Part shown: positions 24,276 to 36,644 of the stretch, in pieces
How the letters are laid out: every line of letters starts with the position of its first letter
Numbering within the stretch: the first letter of the stretch is position 1
Source: Ottelia alismoides
Lineage: Eukaryota > Streptophyta > Magnoliopsida > Alismatales > Hydrocharitaceae
Reading direction: 5' to 3'
Assembly: GCA_037367405.1 (NCBI GenBank)
Contig: JAZKJV010003256.1
Coordinates: 1,674,001 to 1,738,000 of the forward strand
Length of the DNA stretch: 64,000 nt
Made by a program: the position numbers and the translations under genes
Notes under the pieces: model-generated
What the model saw: only the letters and a program-made list of their open reading frames with translations
Database searches by the model: none
Told to the model about the DNA's origin: nothing

Positions 24276-25608
24276 AACCCCCTATACATAAACTTTGCTC
24301 ATCCCTGAGCAACTAAAAATTAAGAGGTGAAATGAGACTGGGTTCCATACCAAGATCATGAGCAAAAGAAGAAAATGAAACTTGACCTGACCTTTGGATT
24401 AATAATTTGGCGGAACTCTTGAGAGAAATAGGGTTCCAAAATCAACAACCTCCAATTCTACACACCATTGTAATAATTTCGGTTCAGAAGTCATCTTAGA
24501 TAAATCCTCCTCCCAAAGCATACCCATGAACATTGAACAATTGTCTCATGTGTGTGAAGGGTGTTATATCTTCTAATATGAAATGCTGGACTACCGCGCA
24601 AACCTCTCCTCCATTATCTTGTCCTCGGGAAGTCATGTCTTTTATTCTATGTTCAGCTCCGTGCTAGTTCACAATGAATATGGGGGAATAAGTTTTTAGA
24701 AGAATTACAGAAGAACTAGAGGGTGATCGGTGTAGTCACCTCTCCTGTGAAGCTTGGATAGTGTAACCAAGTTTTCATCAAGATATGCAAGCTATCCGAA
24801 GCTAGGACCTTTGTGGTCAAATATTTGTTTGGTAGTTTGCTCCTTTTAGTATGAATTTTTGGTTGCTATGCATGGATCTTTGTTTTGCCCTGACAGATAT
24901 AGAATCTTTTATTCCACCCATGTTTTGGGATCTTGGAAAAATTTTGCTAGCAGTCCATTCATCATCCAAAGCTTTATTTCAACCTGTATTCCAGTCATTA
25001 AATCTCCAAGCTACTAGAAAAGAGACTCACACAATCTTATAACTCCCCATCTAAGTTGAGATAAGTGCATAGTGCTAGAGTACATATTAATTCCCTGTTC
25101 AAGAGTAGTATCAAGAATAAGGTGACCAAGTTAGACACTAAGAGTCGAAGTTTGAACATTGCCATGCAGAACTCGAAGAATTAAGTCCAAGACCTAAAGA
25201 TTCTAAAATACTATTTCTCAGTGAAGTTCCTCTGAATATTAAGTGGATTAAGCCAAGTCAGGAACACTCTTGGTGTCTATTCACAACTCGCTTCAGAATC
25301 CATGTTTTTTACCAATGCAGATGTATGCAATGCTGAAAGAAGTGCAGGTGCATGAAGTGCAAACACACATTTTTTTTGTTTTTTTGTTGTTTTTAAGATG
25401 GTTATACACATATTATACATATTTATAAGTATTGCACATATTTTACGCAATTTACAAGTATTACAAGTCTTAACCACAACCTATGTTAGTTATATATATA
25501 GAATAATATAATACCATATAGTACAATGCAATGCAGAGTATGTACACAATGCAACTCACCTATATGAAGATGCAAAAGAAAAAGATGAGTGAGGTAAAAG
25601 TCACCCCA

Positions 25609-25744
25609 CTATACTTAGGCTCTTGGTCAACATAAGTATAGAAGAGAGAGAAAATGAGGCGGTCGAGGGTAAGAAGAGTGAAGGTGGATATAAACAGGGT
25701 GGGTATCGGTTCCCCACCTATACTTAGGCTTTTGCCTAAGTATA
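25609..25744 (-). repeat. Polypurine-tract hairpins, C-D copy
   Basis: Two inverted repeats: CTATACTTA at 25609-25617 with TAAGTATAG at 25633-25641, and CTATACTTAGGC at 25718-25729 with GCCTAAGTATA at 25734-25744. Both left arms follow a C-rich run, so on the element strand each hairpin ends in a G run. They match the arrays at 32992-33473 and 61279-61659. Confidence 0.7.
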
Positions 25745-26698
25745 AAAGAAGTGAAAGGGGAACCGACGGGATCAGGAGAGAATGTACAAAGTTCAAGGAG
25801 GTTTTCGGTAAACCTTCTTGCAGGCATATGGTGGGAGGGAATGAGGATATGAAGAACATGATGAAGAAGATTCCCAACCCTCGTCGAAGTCATCCTTAGA
25901 AGAATAATAGTATTCGATGGAGCCTCTCCAACTTATTTTTCTCTACTATTGCTTACCAACATGTTCAACCAACTTGACCTCGAATGATAAAAACTGTCGT
26001 GAAGATGTATCTGTTTGGTCGTGTATGATTACATCGATCGACAAACAGTACCTAGCGAGGAATCCTCATAATAATTCATGTCTATGGTGATGTACTTAAT
26101 CGATTTGCTAGAACTTGAAACAAGGAGAGGATAAGGACCAGAGTGCTTCTTCTCTCTACTAGCAACCATAATAGAGGATGCATTCCTTCTAAAATCGAGT
26201 TTTTGAGGTGATGGCCATTGGTTATTTATCAGATGAATCACCATGTATGTTGTATTTCTCATGTAGGGTTAGTACATGTCCTGGGTATATGATACCGCTC
26301 TGAGTTGGTTTGAGCTTTGATGTCAAATCATAGTAATGATCATGGAAATCCAAAATAACGGTGTCCAGGTTTGGTGAGTTGGCTATGTCTAGGTCAAGCT
26401 CATTCACCTTGGTAATAACATGGGTAGACTTAACAGTTGGATCCTTATGTGTCTCTCCTTTGGTTGTTTCTGGGGTCTGTGGAGAGGTATGTTATTTTGA
26501 AGGGTCTATTTCGATCGTTTCCTCTGTGTCACGACTATCAGTTTCATGTTCGGTTGTCCTGGGGTAGGTGTGTCCTCGAGAGTTTGGTCATTAAGGTTCT
26601 GGTTCAGTAATTTTATGTCATGTGTCTCGCAATCGATAGTCACTCTAGTAGAGGTAAGAACGACTTTCCCAAAATGATGGGAGACTCTTGCAACTCTA

Positions 26699-26992
26699 CT
26701 AGGTGTCAATGTCCTGGATGACAAAGTCCACTATGTGTTTGACATCTTGGAAATTAATAACAACAGAAACAATTCCTCTTGTTCTTTTTATGGATCGGTT
26801 AGGAAATTGAACGGTCACTTTGATCTTTCCGAGTGGTCCGAGTTCAAGTTGGTCAAACACATACTTTGGGAGGATGTTAAGGGTGGAGTCATCATATATC
26901 CAAACATGAGTAAACTTAATGATCTCAATTTCACAGGTAACCCTAGTCAACCATTTGACTCTATGGCTTTTTCTCTTTTGGGTCACCACCAT
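26699..26992 (-). pseudogene. Retropepsin (aspartic protease) relic of the C-D element
   Basis: The protease of a retroelement cuts the Gag polyprotein. This 97-codon open stretch reads HVWIYDDSTLNILPKYVFDQ and then FPNRSIKRTRGIVSVVINFQ, ending in HIVDFVIQDI. The DDSTLN segment occupies the place of the catalytic D-S/T-G loop in plant gypsy proteases, and the two following strands match the family pattern. Residues before it and the ILGxPFL strand after it lie in broken frames. The catalytic glycine appears to be replaced by Ser/Asp, so activity is unlikely. The same region is better preserved at about 33889-34470 and 60120-60500. Confidence 0.65.
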
Positions 26993-27093
26993 TAATTGGC
27001 CTTAGTGATAAAATGATATTTAGTTTTGGATCTTTTCTTACCTGTCTTCTTAGGTGATAATGAACTCTTCATAAATCTCTGATGATCGAGTAC

Positions 27094-30000
27094 TATTGAA
27101 ACAGAAGACCATAAAGGCGGTTGTGTACACTCACAAGGCAAGGTGCACAGTCACTGTGATGACAGCTCGCGATAGCAGACTGACTCCGACAATAATCAAC
27201 CCACAAACAAATAATAAAGCAATGCAAGATAATGTGGATCAAAATTTATTATAAACCCTACAAATAAAAGTGTAAAGTGGAAAAGTATGTGTAGGGTGTC
27301 GAACACAGGGAACAAACTAGTGTAGCAGGTTTATTATTTATTTTTAAATAATAATGTTGAAGTATATATTTATCTGCACAATATTACTCAATATTTTTGT
27401 AAACTTTTTAAATTAATGAATTAGTAATTATATATATTTATATTTTTAATTTCATAATGTTTATTTTCTTTTTATATTATTTGATTTTTAATTTCTTTTT
27501 CTTTTTAATATATAATATGTGTAAATATATTTATCACTATATATACTAATATGTATAATAAAGGGTATATATAATATATAATAAATATGAAAAAAATAAG
27601 GAAATGCAAATAAAACCAGTCCTTTTTATTTTCTTAAAGGGTTAAAAATGTTTTTATGATATTTATAATAATTAATAATAATGTAAACTAAATACAACTA
27701 TATATATCTATATAATACAATATACAATATTCTATTTATAAATATAGCTATATAATTGTAATTTACAAAATAAAATATTTTGTGATTTTCAAATATTCTT
27801 CTATTTTCGGTAATTTATTTTGTGTTTTTACTAATTTTTATGTATTTAGAAATACCAAATCATGAATAAATTAAATAGGCTGATTAGTTTTGAGATTTAA
27901 AATACCAAATGTGTCCAAATTTCCCTAAGACTAATTTTATTATGTAGAAATATGTATAAATAAAAATATAGGCCAGAAAACCATTTTTGGGGTTTTTTTA
28001 AAAAATATTTTGTAATTTTTTTATGTGTTAGCAATGGTTTGTGATTTTTTGATTTTCTTTTGATATGTTTTTTCTGATTTTTGGTCTGTAGTGATAACAT
28101 ATAGTAATAAATAGTCGGTAATTTTTGGAATTTAAGTAAAGGTTATATATTTTATGTATTTTTCAAGTAATGAAAGGAATAAAATAAATCCTTTTAATTT
28201 TTAATAAATATAAATTGTTGATGAATTGCTAAATAAATTATGTGGCATGGATACATCTATTTTTTCATATTTTTTTGGTGCATAACAACTATTTTTAGAA
28301 AATAGAAATTCAAACTTAAAATTTATACAAGATAGAAGGGGTATTTATGCAATATAAATTACAGTCAAGGAGGCACATGCAAAAATACCCAAAAATTTAT
28401 ACTAGATCTTAATTTTCATGTATTAAATATATTTACAGAACCAGGAGGGGTGCAAAACATAATTTACCCAACTCATGTGGGGGGCCAAGTGAGCTGAGCT
28501 GGCAATGGACCTACTTGTAATTTAAGAAAGTTCCAGATGTTTTGTTGCAATATTTCCACAAACCTTTACACTTCACTAAATATTTACAATACGATTTATG
28601 AAATATAAAAAGGCAAAGGGTTTTATGCTATTTACCCCACTTAAGTTGGCTTGATCCAACTACTATCTTCTTGCCATGTGGAGGGTCTAAGGCTCAAGCT
28701 CTTGTACCGCTTCAAAAAAAATGAACGACCCAGATTAGATCTAGGTTGTGTTCTTGATCTGATGGCTGGTAGGGGGTCATGAAGAACACTCAAGAACTCC
28801 AGCATGGGGTTGCTTTGTTTGGTTCATTCTCCGTCCTTTGATGGTGTTTTTTTCGATCCGACAACCGCAATGGATTACTGGAGGCGTTCCGCACTGCAGG
28901 TCTCCTCCGATAAGGCTGTGGTGGCTCAAGGAAGGATCTGAGGCACCCGATAGCTCTAGGTTACCTAGAGGTGCTCCAGATCTTAGTCTTTGCTCCAGAA
29001 GAGTCCTTGAAGACCCGAACCTGCACAAAAAAGTTCCTAGTCTTGAGGGTTACTCCCTCAGTCGGAGTATGAAGGGGGAAGCTGTATGGGATGGATTAGT
29101 GATGAAGTTCCAATGAAAGGTGGAGAAGAGACCTTCAGTTCAATAGATCTCAAAGGATTTAGGTTGAAAATAGAGGGGATCTCGTGGAGAACGTGATGGG
29201 AAACGATGTGGCGTGGAATCGGGTGAAAGAATAGTTGAATTACAAGTGATTTGGCCTGGAGCTCAAGCTCTAGGTCAAAAGAGAATTTGAAATTAAATAA
29301 TTTACTAGCTGATAAGAAAAATTAAAAAGTAAAAATGAATTTAAAGCCTAATATTTACTTAGAAATGTAGAATAAATGCCTTGACTTGGCCAAAGGGATA
29401 AGGAAGTTGGACCTTCCGGTGATGCTCCGATAGTGGTTGGATCGTGATCCTCCACTATAGAACCTCCCGTTCGATCACTGTCATCAAGGGAACTGGTTCT
29501 ACGGGTCTGAGGATCTTAGATTGGCTCAGAAGAGATAAGGGGAAAAATGGTGAAGAACGTGAAGCTTTATAGACTGATGATCGGTGAGATTTGAGGAGCA
29601 TATGCATGCCATGGCGAGATGGTTGGTGGGGATTCGGTTGATGGGTGAAGGTGATGGATGTGTTGGATGCATGAAGGTGGAGGGCTAGAGATGAGGGGAA
29701 GCATGGGATCAGCGTGAAAAAATGAAGAATTCGGGTGAAAAATGAGGTCTGACACGATGGTTGGGCTTGAGCGTACAATTGACTGAAGGTCAACAAACAC
29801 TGCCTTCTAGTTGGTCCACGTGGACCAACCACAAAATTCCAAGGCCAAAATGCCTTAGAAAATCATTAATAAATACTAAATAAATGAATTAATGAATTTA
29901 TTATAACATAAAAAATTTAACTAATTTAGTCTTTAATGCCTTTTTATTTATATTTTGAGGCTATTTATTATAGGATAAAATTTACTTGTATAAATATAGG

Positions 30001-30967
30001 TAAATATACCTTTATTTTGGTATTTTGATTTTTAACTTATATTATATATTTTGTTATTATATACATGTATTTTATGTTTTTCTAGTTTATTTAAATACAT
30101 ATTTAGGTATTTTTGTTTTATTTTTATGAGTTTATTTATGTACTTAAATAATTATGCACATATATCTCATATGTATATATAGGTATAATTCATCAATAAA
30201 TTTAAGTACTTTATTTTTTTATTTAAAATATTGATGGTTTTGTTAATTTAATAATGGACATGTGCTTTAAATGATATTTACAAATTTATAAAAATAAAAG
30301 AAATCGAAAAATATAAAGAATAAATATATTGAAGAAAATATGCATGTATACTTAACAATTGGGACCCAAAACCTAACTTTTGCATCTTAACTCCAAATTG
30401 AATGAAACCACCTTCATTAAATAACTTATTTAATTTTATTAATAATGAGATTGGTCATTTTTGGTATATTATGGAGAAGATACATGTTTGCAAAGTTTTC
30501 TCTGTTGCTTTTTGTTTTGTGTGTCCCGGGCACACTATGCATTATTTTTTAGTGAAATCAATTTTTTGTTTTTTTTTGTATTTTTATGTACAATATTCAT
30601 GTTGAGGGTTTTATTATTTGAGGTGTAAAAAAATAAAATAGGTCCCAAAATATTATTATTGGGCAATAAAAATCAGGGTTTTTATTTTATTTTTGGCCCT
30701 TATCTCCCCTATTTTATTCCCGGTCAACCAAGTTAATTCTTTACCTAGTCTCAGGGTTTAGGATCATTCAATGTCTTTGGTATTTCATTTATTTCTCTTT
30801 TCTTCCTTTATTCTTTAATTTTGGTAGTAGTGTAGTATTTTATACAATGTTTGTGTATCAATATACTGAATATTAATTATCACAAATTAATGCTATATAC
30901 ATGTGTTTAGCTAGGGATTTAAGGCCAAAATGAAAAAAAATAAAGGCGATGAAAAGGAGATTCATCA
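27094..30967 (-). repeat. LTR A (3' LTR of element AB)
   Basis: It begins TATTGAA, where B has TGTTGAA, and ends GATTCATCA. It aligns with B throughout: CTCACAAGGC(A/G)AGGTGCA near 27133, AATGCAAGATAATGTGGATC at 27222 (36771 in B), CATGTGGGGGGCCA at 28478 and GCTAGGGATTTAAGGCCAAA at 30910. The purine block of the LTR is at 30696-30720 in reverse. A GC-rich core is at 28640-29830. The open frame 28838-29116, which has a counterpart in B at 38380-38580, is antisense to the element. Confidence 0.85.
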
Positions 30968-30980
30968 CCCCCTATACTTT
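30968..30980 (-). other. Polypurine tract of element AB
   Basis: On the minus strand AAAGTATAGGGGG lies directly before the LTR start TGATGAATC. This marks the plus-strand priming site of the element. Confidence 0.8.
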
Positions 30981-31009
30981 CTTTGATAGTCCCTAGCAAA
31001 CACTTATGC

Positions 31010-31545
31010 TTATAAGCGCAGAAAAAGAATATAAAGAAAAGAAAAGAAATAAAATGGATTGATTTTAACTTTTAAACTCATCTTCAAAAAATCAATGTTT
31101 GGAGCACATTCAGACCTATGGACTTTTAGTTTGGTCGAAACCTTATTGGGAATCAGACTTGAAACACAACAACCTTTAAGAACCACAAAACTCTGCCCAT
31201 GTCTCCTCAAAAGCCAGGTCAAAACAAATCGATGCCATATGTAGTCCCTTATGATCATGAGTCTATCTTGTACAGTGTAAGTGATATGTAGCTCCTCTCG
31301 GTTGAAGTGGTAAAAGATAGGCTTCTCCAACATGGTTACCCTAATTTCCCAATCCAACAACTCTTTCCTCGAGAAGAAGGGTATCCCCTTCTAAGTTCAA
31401 GTGCAACTGGCTCAAGAAGAGGAGGTGGAGAAGAGAATGGATGGTAGCTAGTGCAACTACTTATCTTGAGATGCTTGACCAGTGTAGCCAAGTCATTGGT
31501 TGCAGGCTCATATGTATCTTTAACTTCGAAGCTCAAGCTTGCTTA
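31010..31545 (-). pseudogene. Relic of the conserved 3' frame, element AB
   Basis: A frame starting at 31536 reads NDLATLVKHLKISSCTSYHP and PPPLLEPVALELRRGYPSSR, then shifts. It continues in another frame (from 31360) as VTMLEKPIFYHFNREELHIT and later LLRRHGQSFVVLKGCCVSSL. The copy in element H (62678-62968) has the same order, with DLATLVMHPRIGSYTGYRPF. It lies between the hairpin array and the 3' LTR, where some plant gypsy elements carry an extra open reading frame. I do not recognise the protein, and it has no evident transmembrane segment. Confidence 0.55.
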
Positions 31546-31559
31546 TTGACTATATACAC

Positions 31560-32990
31560 ACTATGACTAGAATTGATTTTTCTTCGAAATTTTGACCATT
31601 TATTTTTTGGAGTTTTTTATTTTGCATTTTTTTAAAATACTATATACTTTAGCATTTACATAAGGACTTTTTCCTCTTGAGCAAGTAGACTATCCCTCTT
31701 TTGAAGCATTATTGCAACCCACAACATCCTGTCATTGGAACCCATGGCTACTGGATCGGGTTGGGGCACAATGATCACAAAAGTGTGACTTCGTATGTTT
31801 CCATTTGATTGTCTCATGCTGACAAATCTATCCCTCTACCACTTCAACTGAGTTGAGCAATGTGTAAGATGCAAGTGTTTTAGTTAGGTCACTGTCAACA
31901 AGAGCCATGCGTGTGTTCCAAAATATCCTACATAGGTAGCAAAGACGACAATGAACCAAGTCTTTTGGTTTCAAAGAATTAATTCTATAATATCTGAAGT
32001 GTGTCAATTCCCGGTCCTACAAGTATGATTAATTGGATTAAGGTCCAACAAAGCTCCAATCTTCATATTTTATTTAGACTACTTCACTGGTCATTATAAT
32101 TCGGAAATATGTAAATGCTATGTACAATGCAAAGAAAATAATTTTTGAAGCAATTTTCTATTTTTGAACTTTTTTTGGATTTTTGAAAACATTGTGCATT
32201 TTTTATGCAATTTTGAAAATATTTGCAAATTTTTATGCAATTTTGAAAATATTTTTCAAACTTTTATGGGTTGGGTTTTGCAAAATTTTTAGGGATTTTT
32301 GAAAAGCAATAGAGTTAATAAAAGAATTATGCACATATATTTACACAAGAGTGTTTGTGTATTTACAAGAGTTCGGTTTAGGAATTTACACTAGGCATTT
32401 ACAAAAATTAAGTTAGTGGTTACTTACAAGTTTTATATACAAAGTTTGTAAAGAATTTTTATTTGCTTGAATTATGCATATGGTTTTAAAAAAAAATTGA
32501 AAAGATTTTCAAAACATTTTGAAACTTTCTTTTGAAAATAATTTTGTCGAAGAATTTTACAAACATTTACAAAATTTGAAAATAATTTTGCAAATATTTT
32601 TTTAAACAACATGTTTAGGTTTTAAAATGTATTTTTACAGCAATTTTCTAAACCATTTGCAAATAGATTTTCAAAACACTAAATTCAAATAACAAAAACA
32701 AATTATTTTTACCAAGATTTGAAAACATTTTACAAAAGTTTTCCAACCAATTTGGAAAGTTTTTTCAAATATTTCCATCCATTTTTCAAATCATTTCGGA
32801 AAATATTTTAACCTGATTTATTAATCAATGTATACAAAGAATATTTAATATTTTTTAAGAATTTTATACAACTTATTATTGGTTTATTCTTTACAATTAA
32901 TCAATCATATATTCATGTAGTCTTTTAGCCATATTATTCAAAAATACGAAAGTACGAGGTATGGCTAAAGTATATACAACATATATACGA
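31560..32990. repeat. AT-rich, gene-free stretch with degenerate oligomeric repeats
   Basis: About 31560-32100 matches the part of element H at 62100-62620 (for example AGGACTTTTTCCTCTTGAGC, reverse of 62510-62535). From about 32150 to 32900 it is a run of loosely repeated units made of TTTTGCAAA, TTTTGAAAA and ATTTTCAAA. No coding frame is supported. Confidence 0.6.
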
Positions 32991-32991
32991 C

Positions 32992-33473
32992 CCCCTATAC
33001 TTAGCTTTAGTTTTGTCCTCATACATCAATGAGAAAAGAGGAGTACATAACCCATACCGAGAATATAAGACCCAATACTACAATGACGAAAGAATGAAGA
33101 ATGAGAAGTCAACTGTCCCCCTATACTCAGGATTAATTAATCCTAGTATAGGAGACTGTATACAACATGTAGGGAGGGTTGAGGGGTTGAGGGAAGGAAT
33201 GAACAGATAAACAACTTGTTCTATCTCCCCCTATACTTAGGGTAAAAGATCCCTAAGTATAGACATGAATATCAACAAGAGAGGAGATAGGCGAGGGGAC
33301 CAACAAACCATTAACAAGAAAAAAACATTGTGGGAATGTATGCATCACTCCCCCTATACTTAGGTTAAAAAATCCCTATGTATAGGCAACAACAAGAGTG
33401 ATGAAACATGACAAAGAAGAAATACTTGACTCGTCCACCCTCCTATACTTAGGACAAAGCACATCCTAAGCAA
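32992..33473 (-). repeat. Polypurine-tract hairpin array, element AB
   Basis: Four hairpins plus one unpaired arm. A perfect example is CTATACTTAGGG (33231-33242) with CCCTAAGTATAG (33251-33262). Others are 33121-33151, 33354-33385 and 33443-33470. Each left arm follows four to five C, so on the element strand the structure ends in AAGTATAGGGGG, the same as the true polypurine tract. The units are colinear with those in element H: loops and flanks match one to one, with one extra unit here. Confidence 0.85.
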
Positions 33474-33479
33474 GGCAAA

Positions 33480-35198
33480 ACACACAGATCGAGATGGACG
33501 ATGAAAGAATAGATGGAAGGAAAAAACGAAAGTGGATATACAAAGTGGTGGTTGCATAATGATAAAGAAGGTAAAATGCATACCTTCTTGCACGATTGTT
33601 GTGGAATGGATCTAACAAGGTACAAGTCGATATTGGGGTCATAAGTTGACAAATCCTGATGAGAATCGACATGGAATATATCCTTATCGATCTCAAAATG
33701 AAAGGCACAAACTCATCGGCGGAAGTAGTATGGTCAGGTTCGGCCTGGGAAGTCTCTCCTAAATTTGCCCTCCGCACTAGGGTGTCTATGGTGTAAATGT
33801 TGTGGATATCATGAATACATCGCCACACACATGAAGTGGGAACTCCAAGGTCTATGCTTTCTGAGCCTTCCTCACTGAAGAGGAATTCTTAGATCTCAGT
33901 ATCATCCATGACAAAACAAACCTCTCTGATATCTGTGGATAGGTCATAGTCCTCGGGGTCGACTGACACATGTAAACTCTCTATGGGTTTCTGATTGGCA
34001 GTGGGTGCAGTGATCTGCTCAATGAAAATGTTCTTGTTGTTAGAATTAAAGCATATCTCTATAGATCCATAATCAATAATGGCTCTTGTAGTGGAGAGAA
34101 AGGGCCATCCCAAGATGATTGGAGTATACTCCATAAAGGTGGAGGTCTACATGGGCAAGACAACAAAATCTACAATGAAACTCATGCGCTAGATCTGAAT
34201 GATGAGGTTTTAAAGAATACCCTTCAGCCTCTTTATTGATCCATCAGCGAATTGACAAATAATCCTAGTTTTCTAGAGAGTACCAAGATCAAGCGACTGA
34301 ACAAGCAAGAAGGTTATTATATTAATCGATGCACCGCCATCAAGGAGAGTGTGATCACAACTGTGGTCAACAATGGCACTTCTCACGAGGTGTGTACTAT
34401 TATCCCCTTTCCTAGTTGGTAGGCGGTGGATGATGGCATGGGAAGTGGTCATGGTGATAAGATGCTGCATGGTTCTGTGTCGTCACTTTCTCTTTTTGGG
34501 TGTGGGTGCAAACATTTGGTTCATGACCTTTCAAAGTTGGCCTTTAATAATATTCTGAATAGCTACCACTACTTCAGGGTTGGTCAACATTTTTTTAAGA
34601 TTTTCTATCTCTTCGTTACAAGGGAAGATATTGGAATTATCATCTACACAAGGATGACTAAGAGCAGTCTGTAAAGTGTCATCCTTGGGGGTGAAGGAGG
34701 TGGGAACTGTGGTGGATGTGTGTGTGGGAAAGGAATGAGTCTTGTGTGCCATCTCCTCACAAACTGACATGGCTAGGTGTCTCCCATTATCTTTTTGTAT
34801 TTTATTTTTCTCATTTTTTAAATTTTGGGCGATTGCAATCTCTCATGGGTGTCTTCTCATGAATCCATGGTTCCAGAAGGTGAAGCAACATGATGGCTCT
34901 TATTTATACTAGTGAGAGGTCATCTATCCTCTTCTTCATTTGCTCCACGACTGTGGTCATGTACTCAAGAGTGGTGTCCATGAGAGGTGACTCCAACAGC
35001 TCAGTCTCATGTGGGAGAGATGGTGGGCAATGTGATGGTGGTGGTGGGTAGTAAAATTCTTTGCCTAAAACTGCGAATGTGATGGTATGTACAAAAAGAA
35101 AGTTTATGAGGAAAGTCCTCTTGATATAATGGAGGTGGACTGACTGGAGAAGAAGAAGGATCCGTGATGTCCGGATAAAAATAAATCCAGTATCCCAT
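33480..35198 (-). pseudogene. Gag-like plus aspartic protease pseudogene, element AB
   Basis: The frame starts at 35198 directly after a pyrimidine tract and AG. It reads MGYWIYFYPDITDP and PPPLYQEDFPHKL, homologous to the start in element H. Next comes ETELLESPLMDTTLEYMTTV (about 34930-34990). The protease follows: HTLLDGGASINIITFLLVQS (about 34290-34350) holds the D-G-A catalytic loop, and PIILGWPFLSTTRAIIDYGS (about 34065-34125) is the ILGxPFL strand. A tail conserved with H follows: MWRCIHDIHNIYTIDTLVRR (about 33770-33828) and NIDLYLVRSI (about 33600-33635). There is no W-x-RF-type gag core, no zinc knuckle and no pol. Stops and shifts break it throughout. Confidence 0.75.
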
Positions 35199-36623
35199 CT
35201 CTGAAACAAAGACGGGGACCGGGAGATCACGATAATCAAGTCAAGATATGTAAGAAAAAGGTGTAAATGCGTAGACTAGATCAAGTATGCACACAAAAAA
35301 GCACAAATAAAAACAAAAAAACTCTCAATTTACCAACTCAACATAGTGAAGACTACGAAAGTTTGGTCTTTTATCTTGTCAATTTTAGAGTTCGGTGAGA
35401 AGATAGATATTTACAATCTCACAAGTGAAGTCACCTAGAGTGGTTGTGTCCTAGTCGGCAAAGCACACCTACTAAAACACATAGACCACTTCGTCTATAG
35501 TCATAAGCAAGTGCTTCAAGAAATAACAGGGCCCAAGAGCTGACCCAAACACTTAAGGCACAAGTCCAAGGATGGGGGCTCTATTCCTTATGTGTGCATG
35601 CCTCTCTCGCTATGGAAAGTACCTGTGAACAATGAGGGGGTTACTCTTCCTCAAATAATGATTTATCCTTTACGTTTGAGTTTAGGGTCAAGTAGAGTTA
35701 GCGGTCCCAATATTAATGATTATCACATTTTTTGTCGTTTTTGATAGCACGATTCCTAACGGGGTTTCGATTACTTTATTATCCTAAGATGATAAAAATC
35801 AGAGGAAGAGATCAGAAAAGCAATGCTTACGTAAATCGATGATGTATGCTCAGTCAGAAGATGTTCACCTTGCTTCCAACTCTCTTTGTGAAGGATGCTA
35901 GACGGAATTGCTATTAACGTGAAGAACCAAATGTCAACTACTCAAAAATGGAACCCAAAATTTCAATCTTGGAGACTCTTCGATGCTACCACAACGGGTC
36001 CTGCTAGCGCTGTATAGAGTCTGTCTCGTCGCTTGGATTCAAGTCTAAGTAATAAGCAATTAATTTGATCTAAGTCCGAATGAGAATATATAGGTACATG
36101 CAATAATTAGGGATATGGACCTAGTATATCGAGCAAGCAATCCTAAGCTAGGGCTCAGTCACACAAAAGAAATAAAAAAAGGCTATTAACTCAAAACATA
36201 TGAAATAAAATAAAAGAAAAGTGAGAAACAATGAGGAAACCGATGAGGCCCTAGGTGAACAGACACCCGAGTAATGGACCTCATGAAGTAGCATCGTCCA
36301 ATTATCCAAATTATTACAAATTAATATACAAAAATAAAATAAAAACTTTTTATCACAAATAAAAAGAAAAAAATCTATGTTATCTGCTCTTCTCCTTCTC
36401 TCTCGGACTCTCTCTCTCTTGCTCTCTCCAATTGGAACACTAGATGAAGTGTCAATCTCCTCGTGACTTGGGTGCATCCACCTTCTAAGAAGTAGCCATT
36501 GCCACAGGGTCTATCAAGAAAGTCATGAAAGAAAATGGGTCAGAAACATAAAAATAACTATTAAAAAATGAGCAGTAATAATGTATAAGTGAATATAGAA
36601 AAAATTGCTACACTATGTGCTGC
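35199..36623 (-). mobile_element. Leader of element AB with a short basic frame
   Basis: This is 1.4 kb between the primer site and the gag-like start. It shares blocks with the leaders at 11650-13160, 19980-21268, 41430-42695 and 57690-59346, such as TTTACCAACTCAACATAGTG. A short frame from 36477 reads MHPSHEEIDTSSSVPIGESK, followed by a run rich in Arg and Glu ending RERRRRAD, in the same place as the basic frame of element H. Right before the gag-like ATG is a pyrimidine tract plus AG that could be a splice acceptor. Confidence 0.55.
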
Positions 36624-36642
36624 TCCCCGGCAATAGCGCCAT
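36624..36642 (-). other. Primer-binding site of element AB (tRNA-Asp)
   Basis: On the minus strand it reads TGGCGCTATTGCCGGGGAG, one or two changes from the tRNA-Asp complement. Two bases separate it from the LTR end (TTCAACA) at 36645. Confidence 0.85.
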
Positions 36643-36644
36643 TT

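Larger units (their letters stand above)
24276..27093 (-). mobile_element. 3' half of the interior of the C-D element
   Basis: From the right end leftward this holds a protease relic (26699-26992), further broken frames, polypurine-tract hairpins (25609-25744), a stretch with no recognised content (24840-25560), the conserved 3' frame relic near 24490-24840 and the polypurine tract at 24276-24288. The matching 5' half of the same interior is at 40493-42695. The two halves were separated by the insertion of the 27094-40487 element. Confidence 0.65.

Noticed and set aside
28838..29116. Frame on the plus strand with a counterpart at 38380-38580
   Set aside because: The two frames are alike because LTRs A and B are alike, and they run antisense to the element. 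No independent evidence of coding.
33000..33480. Regularly spaced repeats suggestive of a CRISPR array
   Set aside because: Units are inverted hairpins with variable loops in plant retroelement DNA. Repeats are short and spacing uneven.
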